Positions 10,022 to 18,307 of a DNA stretch of 56,895 bases are shown here, one piece after another. The position numbers and the translations under genes are program-made. The notes under the pieces were generated by a model. It worked only from the letters and a program-made list of their open reading frames with translations, was not told the origin of the DNA and made no database searches. The stretch's first letter is position 1, and every line of letters starts with the position of its first letter. Source of the stretch: Anaerolineae bacterium (GTDB lineage: Bacteria; Chloroflexota; Anaerolineae; Aggregatilineales; Phototrophicaceae). The stretch lies in assembly GCA_025454525.1 (NCBI GenBank), contig JALOOG010000015.1, forward strand, positions 1-56,895, in the 5' to 3' direction.

Positions 10022-11458
10022 TTAACCGCCGATCACCGGAATTTGACCCGTATCCCCTGATAAGGTGATGAATGCCGCTTGTACCCATCCAAAACCGAAT
10101 GAGGCGCGGATTTGTACCCAATTAAAGTCCGCAGTCCGTGCGACAACATCAACTTCCACCGGCCCGGTGATCTGACCAACCGTGCCTAAGGTTAAATTGG
10201 GAGCTGCATAGATCAACACATTTGCGCCGTTGATCACGCCACGCGGTGTCGCCACTATGCCTACCACACCACGAATGATCGGAAGGCGACTGCCATCACC
10301 ACGGAATAAGGTAAATTCGCTGTTGACCCATCCTTGCCCGAATGTGCCTTGTACCAGATACCAGACCCGATCAGGTGCAATCCCTAATACGGGAAGTTCT
10401 GTTCCACCCGCAACCGTCGCTACGGCTGTGTATTGTGCGCCGGGGCCGCTCCGAACATTCAAGAAACCCGTGTTGATCACGACGCGGGGAATCGCTAGGG
10501 TCGCTACCCCCGGTGGGACACTAATACCGCTTGTACCTCCGGTTGAAGTCCCCGGTTGTTGGAATGCCCCTGCCCGTGAAGCTGCTCCACCCTGTTGGCA
10601 ATAGGGTACGCGGACTTCTCCGGCTTGACGAATGGTTAGCGCCCCAATTTCAACCCAACCGAAATTTCCACTAGAAAGTTCGATCTTTAACAGATCCCCG
10701 ACACGATCTAAAACGTAGGCTTCGTCAAAGGCCGAAATGAATAAGCCGCCATTGGGGCCAGAGCCGTCTGGGCCGCGTTTTAACTCAAGATCTTGTTGAG
10801 CAATGGCAACACTTAAGGTACAACCGTAGGGACGCAGACGGGTCTTAGATGCCTCGACCCAACCGCTAAGCCCTTCTGGAGTCGAAATTTGTAACCATTG
10901 GATGCCTTCGGCAAAAGTCGCACCATTGATCGTGAAGATAATGCCGGGATCAGGGCCAAGCATGGTTAAGTTGACAGCGTTGATCGTCGGTTGGGCGCGT
11001 AACGGGTGTTCGATGATGATAGAAGCACCAAATTCACGACGATTCGAGAAACCTAAATCTACTGCGGTGTCATCATTGGGGGTTGTCCCTGGCGCGGTGA
11101 ACGCTAAAGAACGCGGATCAACCGCAGGCGGAGCATCGACAAAGGGGACATTGCTAAAATCACCACGCGGTAGTACATATTGAGCATTCACCCAACCTGC
11201 ACCGACCACCGTCGATACTTGATACCAGACCCGATCTTGGGCAACCCCTAGAACCGGTAATGCTGTTCCGCCGACCACCGTCACCAGTACGCTATATTGG
11301 ATGCCGGGCCCGGTGCGAACATTTAAAAAGCTTGTGTTGACCACCATGACCGGGGCAACAAATGAGGCACGTTGCGCGGCAATTTGACTCACCGGAAAAA
11401 TTGCCGTGAGCAAAGCCACCAATACAACGAGCGACAGAACTTTGGCTCTTGTTTTCAT
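10022..11458 (-). CDS. Secreted bacterial SH3-domain repeat protein
   Basis: A signal peptide is seen at residues 1-29 (basic MKTRAK, hydrophobic core, AQRA cleavage region). At least two clear SH3b (SH3_3) repeats follow, around residues 38-100 and 330-395. Each has the NTSFLNVRTGPG / NTGFLNVRSGPG pattern, a DRVWY strand and a GWVN end. Two more diverged SH3-like units lie around 195-280 and near the C-terminus. SH3b domains usually bind cell-wall peptides or act as spacers outside the cell. No catalytic domain is present. GGAGGG lies upstream of the ATG. Internal duplication is visible in the DNA. Confidence 0.85.
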   Translation of the reverse strand: MKTRAKVLSLVVLVALLTAIFPVSQIAAQRASFVAPVMVVNTSFLNVRTGPGIQYSVLVTVVGGTALPVLGVAQDRVWYQVSTVVGAGWVNAQYVLPRGDFSNVPFVDAPPAVDPRSLAFTAPGTTPNDDTAVDLGFSNRREFGASIIIEHPLRAQPTINAVNLTMLGPDPGIIFTINGATFAEGIQWLQISTPEGLSGWVEASKTRLRPYGCTLSVAIAQQDLELKRGPDGSGPNGGLFISAFDEAYVLDRVGDLLKIELSSGNFGWVEIGALTIRQAGEVRVPYCQQGGAASRAGAFQQPGTSTGGTSGISVPPGVATLAIPRVVINTGFLNVRSGPGAQYTAVATVAGGTELPVLGIAPDRVWYLVQGTFGQGWVNSEFTLFRGDGSRLPIIRGVVGIVATPRGVINGANVLIYAAPNLTLGTVGQITGPVEVDVVARTADFNWVQIRASFGFGWVQAAFITLSGDTGQIPVIGG

Positions 11459-11506
11459 AGGTGCGCCCTCCTTCTTCGAGCGTCTTTTTAGCCAAAAGTA
11501 TAAACC

Positions 11507-11714
11507 TTACAAACCAAGTATAGGGGCAAAAGCCAATATAGGCAAAATATACTCACGCAAGCGCAAGACAATCACTTTAAGAATCGCGGCAGCGGCTAAG
11601 ACCAAAAAATAATTCGGCGACAGCGGCAACGTGGTTAGAGGGATCGTAAGATTACGCTCTACAGTCGAAAACCCAACACGAAACCGCAAAAACACGCTCA
11701 AACCGGATGCTCAT
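11507..11714 (-). pseudogene. Possible small membrane protein interrupted by a frameshift
   Basis: An ATG at 11714 with AGGAG at good spacing opens a frame that stops after 20 codons. Just inside it, a second frame runs from about 11701 to a TAA at 11507 and encodes a strongly hydrophobic segment (about 20 residues, with a run of four alanines). Deleting one T from the run of five Ts near 11690 would join them into one ~68-residue protein with a single membrane helix. This may be a sequencing or assembly error, a decayed gene, or coincidence. No family is recognised. Confidence 0.3.
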
Positions 11715-11873
11715 CAAATACTCCTAAAAACACCATTCATGCTAGACAAAGCATAGCACGGATGAGCGAAAAATTCGTAACATTTGTCACGACTTTTTGC
11801 TACGAGTTTTGAAACGATCCCGTAATCCGCCTTATCGTCTGGCAAGCGTAGGTTAAGCGTAGGTCAAAGAGCG

Positions 11874-11903
11874 TTGATCGTGAGCGGCATCTGATGTTAT
11901 GGT
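11874..11903 (+). promoter_or_regulatory. Putative promoter of the L,D-transpeptidase pair
   Basis: TTGATC (11874-11879) and TATGGT (11898-11903) are 18 nt apart, about 27 nt before the chosen start. Each hexamer matches the sigma70 consensus at four positions. Confidence 0.35.
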
Positions 11904-11930
11904 AGAGCTATAACGATGTTGAGGAGACTT

Positions 11931-12995
11931 ATGATGAAAAATGTACTGACCTTGCTTGCGTTAGCGTTTGGTTTGTTGGGGATGTCACAAATTTTAGCGA
12001 CCGAAGAAGAGTCTGTGCCGATCTGCACATTAGGCGGCACTTGCGAAAGTCAAACTTGGGGCGTTGATGCCGCCACTATTGCCGATTATCCCGCGCCGAA
12101 TGTAAACCCTTTACCTGTGAATGAGCAACGCTTGTATGATCGGCGTTATCGTCGGGTCACGACTCCGGTTGATATTTTTGATGTACCGAATGGGAATATC
12201 GTTGGGGGATTGCCCGCGGGTTTTAACTTTGTGACCGTGTTAAACGAACAAGACGGTTGGGCGCAAATTGACACCAATAAATGGGTGCGGGCGGACGCAC
12301 TTAACACCGATGTCGCCCTCTCACGTTTTACTGGAATTATGTTACCAGAAGAACCGCTGCCTTACACTGTGGCTTGGGTACTCACGCATTTACGGGCGGC
12401 CAAAACCCCCGGCGGCGCGGCCTCGGATGCAAATCCGTTCCTATGGCGCTATACCCTAGTGAGCATCTATAGCACTGTTGAAGTTGACGGTTGGCGGTGG
12501 TATCAGATCGGTGAAGATCAATGGGTGAAACAAACGCAAGTGGCGAAAGTGTTACCCGTCGAACGGTTTGACGAGATCGATACCGAACGTTGGATCAGCA
12601 TTGACCTGTATGAACAAGTCTTGATCGCCTATGAAGGCAATCGCCCGGTGTTTGCTACATTGATCTCATCAGGGTTGGAAAAATGGACAACGAATGAAGG
12701 CCTGTTCCATGTCTATATCCGTTATCCACGCACGATTATGAGCGGTGCAGACGGGTTGCCAGAGTTCTACTACCTTGAAGAAGTCCCGTGGACGATGTAT
12801 TACGACAATGACATCGCGATCCACGGTGCCTATTGGCATGATGGTTTCGGTTATCGTCGGAGTCGCGGATGTGTGAACGCTTCGATCACCGATGCCGCTT
12901 GGTTATATGAATGGTCTGCACCAGAGTTTGATTTTAGTGTCGCAAATGACACGGGACCGGCGATCTACGTCTATAGCAGCGGTGATTATCGCTAA
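11931..12995 (+). CDS. L,D-transpeptidase (YkuD), secreted, first of a tandem pair
   Basis: This is a predicted cell-wall enzyme making 3-3 peptidoglycan cross-links or anchoring proteins. It has an N-terminal signal/anchor, a cysteine-containing linker, two SH3-like segments (about residues 60-110 and 145-195), and a C-terminal YkuD domain from about 210. The catalytic region reads HGAYWH, then SRGCVN about a dozen residues later, giving His and Cys nucleophile positions. GAGGAG ends 7 nt before the ATG at 11931, so the ATG at 11916, which lies before the ribosome site, is unlikely. The downstream gene is a close paralogue. Confidence 0.9.
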   Translation: MMKNVLTLLALAFGLLGMSQILATEEESVPICTLGGTCESQTWGVDAATIADYPAPNVNPLPVNEQRLYDRRYRRVTTPVDIFDVPNGNIVGGLPAGFNFVTVLNEQDGWAQIDTNKWVRADALNTDVALSRFTGIMLPEEPLPYTVAWVLTHLRAAKTPGGAASDANPFLWRYTLVSIYSTVEVDGWRWYQIGEDQWVKQTQVAKVLPVERFDEIDTERWISIDLYEQVLIAYEGNRPVFATLISSGLEKWTTNEGLFHVYIRYPRTIMSGADGLPEFYYLEEVPWTMYYDNDIAIHGAYWHDGFGYRRSRGCVNASITDAAWLYEWSAPEFDFSVANDTGPAIYVYSSGDYR

Positions 12996-13021
12996 TTTAA
13001 GGAAGGGATGAGGGATGCGCC

Positions 13022-14065
13022 ATGAAAACGACGATCAAGATCTATCAAATTGCGTTATTGGTGTGGTTATTGATGGTATCGATAGCGGTAGCACAAGAAC
13101 AACACTGCGATGATTGCGGGATTTCGAGGGCTGAAATCGAGGCGCATCCCGAACCCGATGTTACCGCTTTGCGCTACGATGAACGGGTATTACATGACCG
13201 GGCCTATAAACAGGTGATTGGGCGGATTGATATTTATGATGCGCCTAATGGCAATATTCTACGTTCGCTGGATGCTGGCTTTAACTTCTTGACCTCTATC
13301 AATAGCGTAGACGGGTGGACGGAAGTCAATCAAGGTGAATGGGTTAAAACTGAACATTTGAGAAATTCTAACGGAGTCATCTCGTACTTTACCGGGGTGT
13401 TGTTACCAGAAGAACCCTTGCCCTATACGATGGCTTGGTTATTGGTCAACCTATATCCTAGCAAAACGCCGGGGGGTGAGCCGAATGAAGCTGAATACCC
13501 GTTGACCTATCGTTATACCCGTGTATACATCTATGATATGGTGGAAATTGATGGGTGGCGCTGGTATCAGATCGGGGTGGATAAATGGGTGCATCAGACC
13601 CAAGTTGCCAAAGTGCAGCCGATCGAACGTCCAGAAGGAGTCACAACGGAACGATGGATCGCGATCGATTTATATGAGCAGACCTTGATCGCTTATGATG
13701 GTGATACGCCCGTATTTGCTTCATTGATCGCTACAGGTTTACCGCGTTGGCCCACTCGTGAAGGGATCTTTAACATCTATTGGCGGCGCTTGCGCGAAGA
13801 TATGTCTTGGGGAACGCCCGGCGATGACTTCTATTATTTAGAGGAAGTGCCGTGGACGATGTTCTTTGATGAAGGACGTGCGATCCATGGTGCCTACTGG
13901 CATGACGGTTTTGGGTATCGGCGGAGTCATGGATGCGTTAATCTGTCGATCACCGATGCTAAATGGCTCTTTGAATGGGTCGCGGAGGGGATGGGATCAC
14001 GGGCATCCGCAGACATTGAGGAAGGCCCCAATGTCTACGTGTATAGCAGTGGTGAATATCAATAA
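13022..14065 (+). CDS. L,D-transpeptidase (YkuD), secreted, second of a tandem pair
   Basis: This is a paralogue of the preceding gene with the same order: signal peptide (residues 1-24), SH3-like segments, YkuD domain with HGAYWH and SHGCVN. The catalytic Cys and His are kept. It starts 26 nt after the upstream stop with GAGGG before the ATG, so both are probably cotranscribed. The two copies agree strongly in the catalytic half and differ most at the N-terminus and in the segment after the linker, as expected for a local duplication followed by divergence. A strong terminator follows. Confidence 0.9.
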   Translation: MKTTIKIYQIALLVWLLMVSIAVAQEQHCDDCGISRAEIEAHPEPDVTALRYDERVLHDRAYKQVIGRIDIYDAPNGNILRSLDAGFNFLTSINSVDGWTEVNQGEWVKTEHLRNSNGVISYFTGVLLPEEPLPYTMAWLLVNLYPSKTPGGEPNEAEYPLTYRYTRVYIYDMVEIDGWRWYQIGVDKWVHQTQVAKVQPIERPEGVTTERWIAIDLYEQTLIAYDGDTPVFASLIATGLPRWPTREGIFNIYWRRLREDMSWGTPGDDFYYLEEVPWTMFFDEGRAIHGAYWHDGFGYRRSHGCVNLSITDAKWLFEWVAEGMGSRASADIEEGPNVYVYSSGEYQ

Positions 14066-14070
14066 ACTGC

Positions 14071-14106
14071 AAAAGGTCAAAGGCCCATTAACCTTTGACC
14101 TTTTTT
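14071..14106. terminator. Bidirectional terminator between convergent genes
   Basis: AAAAGGTCAAAGG pairs with CCTTTGACCTTTT around an 8-nt loop (CCCATTAA), followed by Ts on the plus strand and Ts in the opposite direction. The minus-strand arm is part of the coding sequence for the last residues (KKVKG) and stop of the histidine kinase gene. Confidence 0.85.
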
Positions 14107-15740
14107 AATTCTTCAGCCCCGATCGGCAATTTGACGGTAAACGTCGTTCCTACATTTAATTCGCTATGGACTTCGATGCTGCCATAATGATGTTGAATAA
14201 TGCCATAACTGATGAATAAGCCGAGTCCGTTGCCGTCCTCCTTGGTCGATACAAAGGGTTCAAAGATCGTCTCCACGATGTCCGCGTGAATGCCTTTGCC
14301 GGTATCGCTCACGGTGATCACAATCTCACGGGCTTCTTGGCGCGTGTTGATGGTTAAGCGCCCTCCGGTGGGCATCGCTTCACTTGCATTGATCACAAAA
14401 TTCATAAAAACCTGCTCAAGGCTGTCTTTGCTACCCAACACCAACGGCAAAGGATCGAGATTCAAATCGATCTTCTGATTTTGCTGTTCCATAGACTTAC
14501 GGATCAAGGCGATCACGTTTTCGATCACTTCGTTGATTTGGATCGGTTCTGGGGTAAACGAGACTTGAGAATGATCTTTTCCGGTGAACTCTAAAAGACG
14601 TTGTACGATGCGATGGATTCGATCAACGCATTCTTGTGCAATCACAATATCACGTTGATCGATGGGATTTTGCGCTTGAAGATCTTCAAGCATATTGTCA
14701 AGGTTCACCCGAATCGGAAATAGCGGATTGTTGATCTCATGGGCAATGCTGGCGGCTAAACGTCCAACGGAGGCTAATTTCTCCGAACGGATCAACATAT
14801 TTTGGGCGGATTGTAAATCGCGGGTGCGTTCTTCTACCGTCACTTTTAGACGCGAGGCGTAATTGGCTTGCCATTGGTAAAGCTCCGCATTTTTAAGCGC
14901 TAAAGCGGCTTGCCGGGCGATGCCATTGGCTAATTGTCCGTGATTGCTATCGTAAGGGATCTCCTCACTGAGGATACACATCACGATCTGCAATAATTTG
15001 TCTCCTTCATCGCTGTATTGCAAAGGGACGACTAAACCGTTGGGCAAATTGGGAATCAGCGGCGACTCGGATGACCAGATAATCTCATGGCTTTGTGGGA
15101 GAATTTGGTCGATAAACGCTTGATGGTCAATTTTGGGGAGGGGTTTATCTTCTGATTTGAGATGCTGTAATAAATGGGTGATGTTTCCGGTGCGATCTAA
15201 GCGATAAATAGTGGTCGCATCGCCGGGAAGCAGTTCTAATGATAGGCGTAAGATCAAGTCTAAGACTTGATCAAGTTCAAGGTATTTGCTTAACTCTTCA
15301 CTGACCCGTAAGAGGGCCTCTAACTCATGGGTGCGGCGTTGTAGTTGGCTTTCTAATTTACGGGCGCGCATCTTACTTTCGGCCCGGGCCATGAGTTCGC
15401 GCCAGTGAAAAGGCTTTCGGACATAATCATCCGCGCCGAGATTGAGACCTTGCACGGTGTCGGAGATTTCGCCGTGGGCGGTCATCAAAATGGTTGGGAT
15501 GCTGGCAGTGAGGGGTGTTTCACGTAATTGACGTAACACCTCAAAACCATTGAGGCCGGGCATTCGCACATCTAATAGGATAAGATCGGGAAGCAGCTGT
15601 TTAGCGGTTTCAAGGGCGGCATGTCCGTCATGAACAGAATGCACGCGATAGCCTTCATATTCAAAGACACGTTGTAAAAATAAGGTGGTGGCTGCGGTAT
15701 CATCGGCAACTAGAATCGTGGCGTTGGGTGTGGTCGGCAT
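14088..15740 (-). CDS. Response-regulator/histidine-kinase hybrid
   Basis: The 550-residue protein has a receiver domain first (residues ~7-122, phospho-acceptor D57 in LLDVRMPG, Lys in VRKPFHW). A coiled linker follows, then a GAF-like sensor region (~150-300), a HisKA dimerisation domain with SIAHEINNP near 330, and a HATPase domain with NFVINASEAM, DTGKGI and GNGLGLFIS. Such REC-first kinases often receive phosphate from another kinase. No partner regulator or membrane segment is present here. It is monocistronic, convergent with the L,D-transpeptidases, and its end overlaps the terminator. Confidence 0.92.
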   Translation of the reverse strand: MPTTPNATILVADDTAATTLFLQRVFEYEGYRVHSVHDGHAALETAKQLLPDLILLDVRMPGLNGFEVLRQLRETPLTASIPTILMTAHGEISDTVQGLNLGADDYVRKPFHWRELMARAESKMRARKLESQLQRRTHELEALLRVSEELSKYLELDQVLDLILRLSLELLPGDATTIYRLDRTGNITHLLQHLKSEDKPLPKIDHQAFIDQILPQSHEIIWSSESPLIPNLPNGLVVPLQYSDEGDKLLQIVMCILSEEIPYDSNHGQLANGIARQAALALKNAELYQWQANYASRLKVTVEERTRDLQSAQNMLIRSEKLASVGRLAASIAHEINNPLFPIRVNLDNMLEDLQAQNPIDQRDIVIAQECVDRIHRIVQRLLEFTGKDHSQVSFTPEPIQINEVIENVIALIRKSMEQQNQKIDLNLDPLPLVLGSKDSLEQVFMNFVINASEAMPTGGRLTINTRQEAREIVITVSDTGKGIHADIVETIFEPFVSTKEDGNGLGLFISYGIIQHHYGSIEVHSELNVGTTFTVKLPIGAEELKKVKG

Positions 15741-15797
15741 ATCCGTCTCTCTTGATGATCCTAAATTAAGACTAGCAGTTGGGTTTCATGGAGCTTA

Positions 15798-17048
15798 ATG
15801 CTACAATCATCCGTATCGACTGTTCACAATAACCAGAAACCCATGAATACACAGATTAAAGAATACGGGCGTTCGATCGCACTGGGCGCGTTGATGGGAG
15901 TCATGCTGGCAGTGGTGTTCGCCGCGGGTTTTGTCATGCGAGACATCATTCAAATCCCAGATTTGGCTGCAACTGATGCAACAAACGAGTATCCATTATT
16001 GGATGAAGTCAACACCTATCTTGAACGCTACTACTTGCGTCCACTTCCAGATGATACCACAAAACAGTATGCGGCTATCAAAGGAATGTTAGAGTCGTTG
16101 GAAGATCGCAATACCTTTTTTATTGAACCACCGGTTGCCCAAAGCGAGTCGGATGCATTGGCTGGGACGTATGGCGGGATCGGGGTGCAATTACAACGCT
16201 CCGAAATGGGGGATTATTTGCTCTATCCATTTGAAGATAGCCCGGCAAAAGCGGCTGGAATCATGGATGGGGATATTTTGGTTGCCGTTAATGGAACGCC
16301 GATCGAGATCACCAGCCAACAAGACGCGATTGATCAACTGTTGCGCGGTGAAGTGAAAGATAATAACGGCGTTGAGATCACGGTGCGGCGGATATTGGGT
16401 GACACCAATGAGGAATTTACCGAATTTATCCCATTTGGTGTGATTAATGTACCGTCGGTGATCTGGCGGGTATTGACCGAAGATCAACGGATCGGTTATG
16501 TGCTGATTTTGCGATTCACGAATCGTACCCCGGATGAGTTGGAAATTGCGTTAAGCGATTTGCGCGCACAGGGTATTCAAGGGTTGATTTTGGATCTACG
16601 AAACAATGGCGGCGGGTTGTTACAAGAATCCGTTGAGGTTGCAAGTAAATTTTTAGAAGGCGGTGTTGTATTATATGAACAGCGACGCGACTCTGAAAAA
16701 GAATATCCGGTGGTGGGTGAACCGTTGATGCCAGATGTGCCGATGGTGGTGTTGGTGAATCAATGGACGGCGAGTGCGGCCGAATTGGTGGCGGGTGCGC
16801 TGTTAGATCGGGAGCGTGGGATTTTGATCGGACAACAAACCTACGGTAAAGGCACGATCCAACAGATTTTTGAGTTAGGCGATCGATCATCGATTCATGT
16901 GACATCGGCGGAATGGTTTACCCCGAATCGAAATAAAATTGATGGTGTAGGATTGTCTCCAACGATTGCGATGATCCCGGATCCCAATGGCCGGGATGTG
17001 GAGATCGGAGAAGCGATTCGCTATTTACAGCAAACATTTTCAGACTGA
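15798..17048 (+). CDS. S41 family C-terminal processing peptidase (CtpA-like)
   Basis: The protein has an N-terminal membrane anchor (about residues 27-49), a PDZ domain (about 115-200) and an S41 serine protease domain. The nucleophile Ser is in TASAAELVAG near 325 and the general-base Lys in TYGKGTIQ near 350. These enzymes act outside the membrane, trimming proteins from the C-terminus. GGAG lies 4 nt before the ATG at 15798; a downstream ATG at 15843 has no ribosome site. It begins the operon that continues with smpB. Confidence 0.9.
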   Translation: MLQSSVSTVHNNQKPMNTQIKEYGRSIALGALMGVMLAVVFAAGFVMRDIIQIPDLAATDATNEYPLLDEVNTYLERYYLRPLPDDTTKQYAAIKGMLESLEDRNTFFIEPPVAQSESDALAGTYGGIGVQLQRSEMGDYLLYPFEDSPAKAAGIMDGDILVAVNGTPIEITSQQDAIDQLLRGEVKDNNGVEITVRRILGDTNEEFTEFIPFGVINVPSVIWRVLTEDQRIGYVLILRFTNRTPDELEIALSDLRAQGIQGLILDLRNNGGGLLQESVEVASKFLEGGVVLYEQRRDSEKEYPVVGEPLMPDVPMVVLVNQWTASAAELVAGALLDRERGILIGQQTYGKGTIQQIFELGDRSSIHVTSAEWFTPNRNKIDGVGLSPTIAMIPDPNGRDVEIGEAIRYLQQTFSD

Positions 17049-17062
17049 CTAGGATGTAAGTT

Positions 17063-17521
17063 ATGACGGGACGTAAGATCGTCACACGGAATCGCAAAGC
17101 GTCACACGATTATCACCTCATGGATACGTATGAGGCGGGGATCGTGTTAACAGGGACGGAGATTAAATCGATTCGCGCTAATCAGATCAACATCGGTGAG
17201 GGGTTTGTACAGGAACAAGGTGGTGAGTTATGGTTGATGGGTGTGCATATTACCCCCTATAAACAAGCGAGTCGCTTTGATGCCGTCGATCCGTTACGGC
17301 CGCGAAAATTGTTGTTGAAGAAAAAAGAGATCGCACGGGTGATCAGTCAATTGCGCGAACGGGGATATACTGTTGTGCCGACGATGATCTACTTAGAGCG
17401 GGGTCTTGCAAAAGTTGAAATTGCATTGGCCAAAGGTAAAAAGCTGTATGATAAACGCGAGGCGCTTTCAAAACGAGATTCTGATCGGGAAATTCAACGT
17501 GCATTAAAGGATCGGTATTAG
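17063..17521 (+). CDS. smpB: SsrA-binding protein SmpB
   Basis: SmpB binds tmRNA and delivers it to stalled ribosomes for trans-translation. The 152-residue length is normal. Conserved parts include RNRKASHDY near the N-terminus, the E-AGIVLTGTEIKSIR segment, the KLLLKKKEI region, and the basic C-terminal tail with KRDSDREI, which enters the ribosomal A site. It starts 14 nt after the protease stop, and its stop abuts the next ATG. The tmRNA gene itself is not in this window. Confidence 0.96.
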   Translation: MTGRKIVTRNRKASHDYHLMDTYEAGIVLTGTEIKSIRANQINIGEGFVQEQGGELWLMGVHITPYKQASRFDAVDPLRPRKLLLKKKEIARVISQLRERGYTVVPTMIYLERGLAKVEIALAKGKKLYDKREALSKRDSDREIQRALKDRY

Positions 17522-18307
17522 ATGTTTCCTCAATCCATTCGTGCTATCAATGCTCTGGCTGATGACGAAAAGCGTAAGATCTATAGCTTGTTGCTGCCAG
17601 AATGGTTAGGAACCAGTTACGGAATCGATTTGCAGACCCTAACACGTAATGGATTGCCGGCGGTGTTTTTTCGTTACGTACCGGGTAGTCGGGCGGTGGA
17701 GATCAGTGTGAAACGGCATCCAGCGGATATTGATCCGATCTTGTATCTGCACATGGCCGATACCTTTAATCATCAGTTGATCGTGTTATTGACGGTGGTG
17801 AACGATCCGGATGCACCGCGTTTTAATACGGATGTGGATGTGCATGGGATGCCTACCCACTTTGGAACTAGCGGCCGGAATCTGTTTGCTGAACAGGCCG
17901 CAATGGAGGCCGGACTTGCTCCGGGTCAAGTGCGGGCGGGGTTACGGGTTTTTAAACAATCCGTGCCGATTTTTGAGCAGTTTGTCGAGAAAATGGGTTA
18001 TGATCTCTTTTTGATTGAACCGTTAGCCTATCATAACGCCATTATTTTTGAACGATACGGATTTAGTTATTTACGTGGTCATAGTGAAATGCAGCGTATT
18101 CATCGTGAGTTTCAACCGGGGGGGACTTTGTATCGTAAATTGACACCGGAAAATGTGTTTCGACAACCGGATGCGTATCAGACCATTCGTCGGCGATCTT
18201 GGGCAATCCATGATGGGATCTTAGGACACCCTTTTACAGGATTTCAGATGTACAAACGTATCGGCACTCATGCAAATATCAATACTTTTCCTGATGCAAA
18301 ATGGTAA
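17522..18307 (+). CDS. Conserved-looking hypothetical protein
   Basis: I do not recognise this 261-residue soluble protein with certainty. It has no signal peptide or membrane helix. The segment YHNAIIFERYGFSY near residues 170-183 is reminiscent of the C-terminal motif of GNAT acyltransferases, but the rest does not clearly support that fold. Its start touches the smpB stop and its end overlaps the ATG of the next gene by 7 nt. Tight coupling with SmpB and a STAND ATPase suggests a shared process, but the function is open. Confidence 0.65.
   Translation: MFPQSIRAINALADDEKRKIYSLLLPEWLGTSYGIDLQTLTRNGLPAVFFRYVPGSRAVEISVKRHPADIDPILYLHMADTFNHQLIVLLTVVNDPDAPRFNTDVDVHGMPTHFGTSGRNLFAEQAAMEAGLAPGQVRAGLRVFKQSVPIFEQFVEKMGYDLFLIEPLAYHNAIIFERYGFSYLRGHSEMQRIHREFQPGGTLYRKLTPENVFRQPDAYQTIRRRSWAIHDGILGHPFTGFQMYKRIGTHANINTFPDAKW

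Larger units (their letters stand above)
11459..11930. other. 472-nt intergenic region between divergent genes
   Basis: This region separates the SH3 gene (minus) from the L,D-transpeptidase gene (plus). It holds the possible frameshifted small ORF (11507-11714) and a plausible rightward promoter (11874-11903). I see nothing else in it. Confidence 0.6.

Noticed and set aside
9939-10121. Longer N-terminus of the TPR protein
   Set aside because: It would translate through the terminator of the upstream gene; AGGAGGAG fits the ATG at 9938.
17000-17100. tmRNA gene next to smpB
   Set aside because: The gap before smpB is 14 nt and no tmRNA-like acceptor/T-arm pair was seen nearby.
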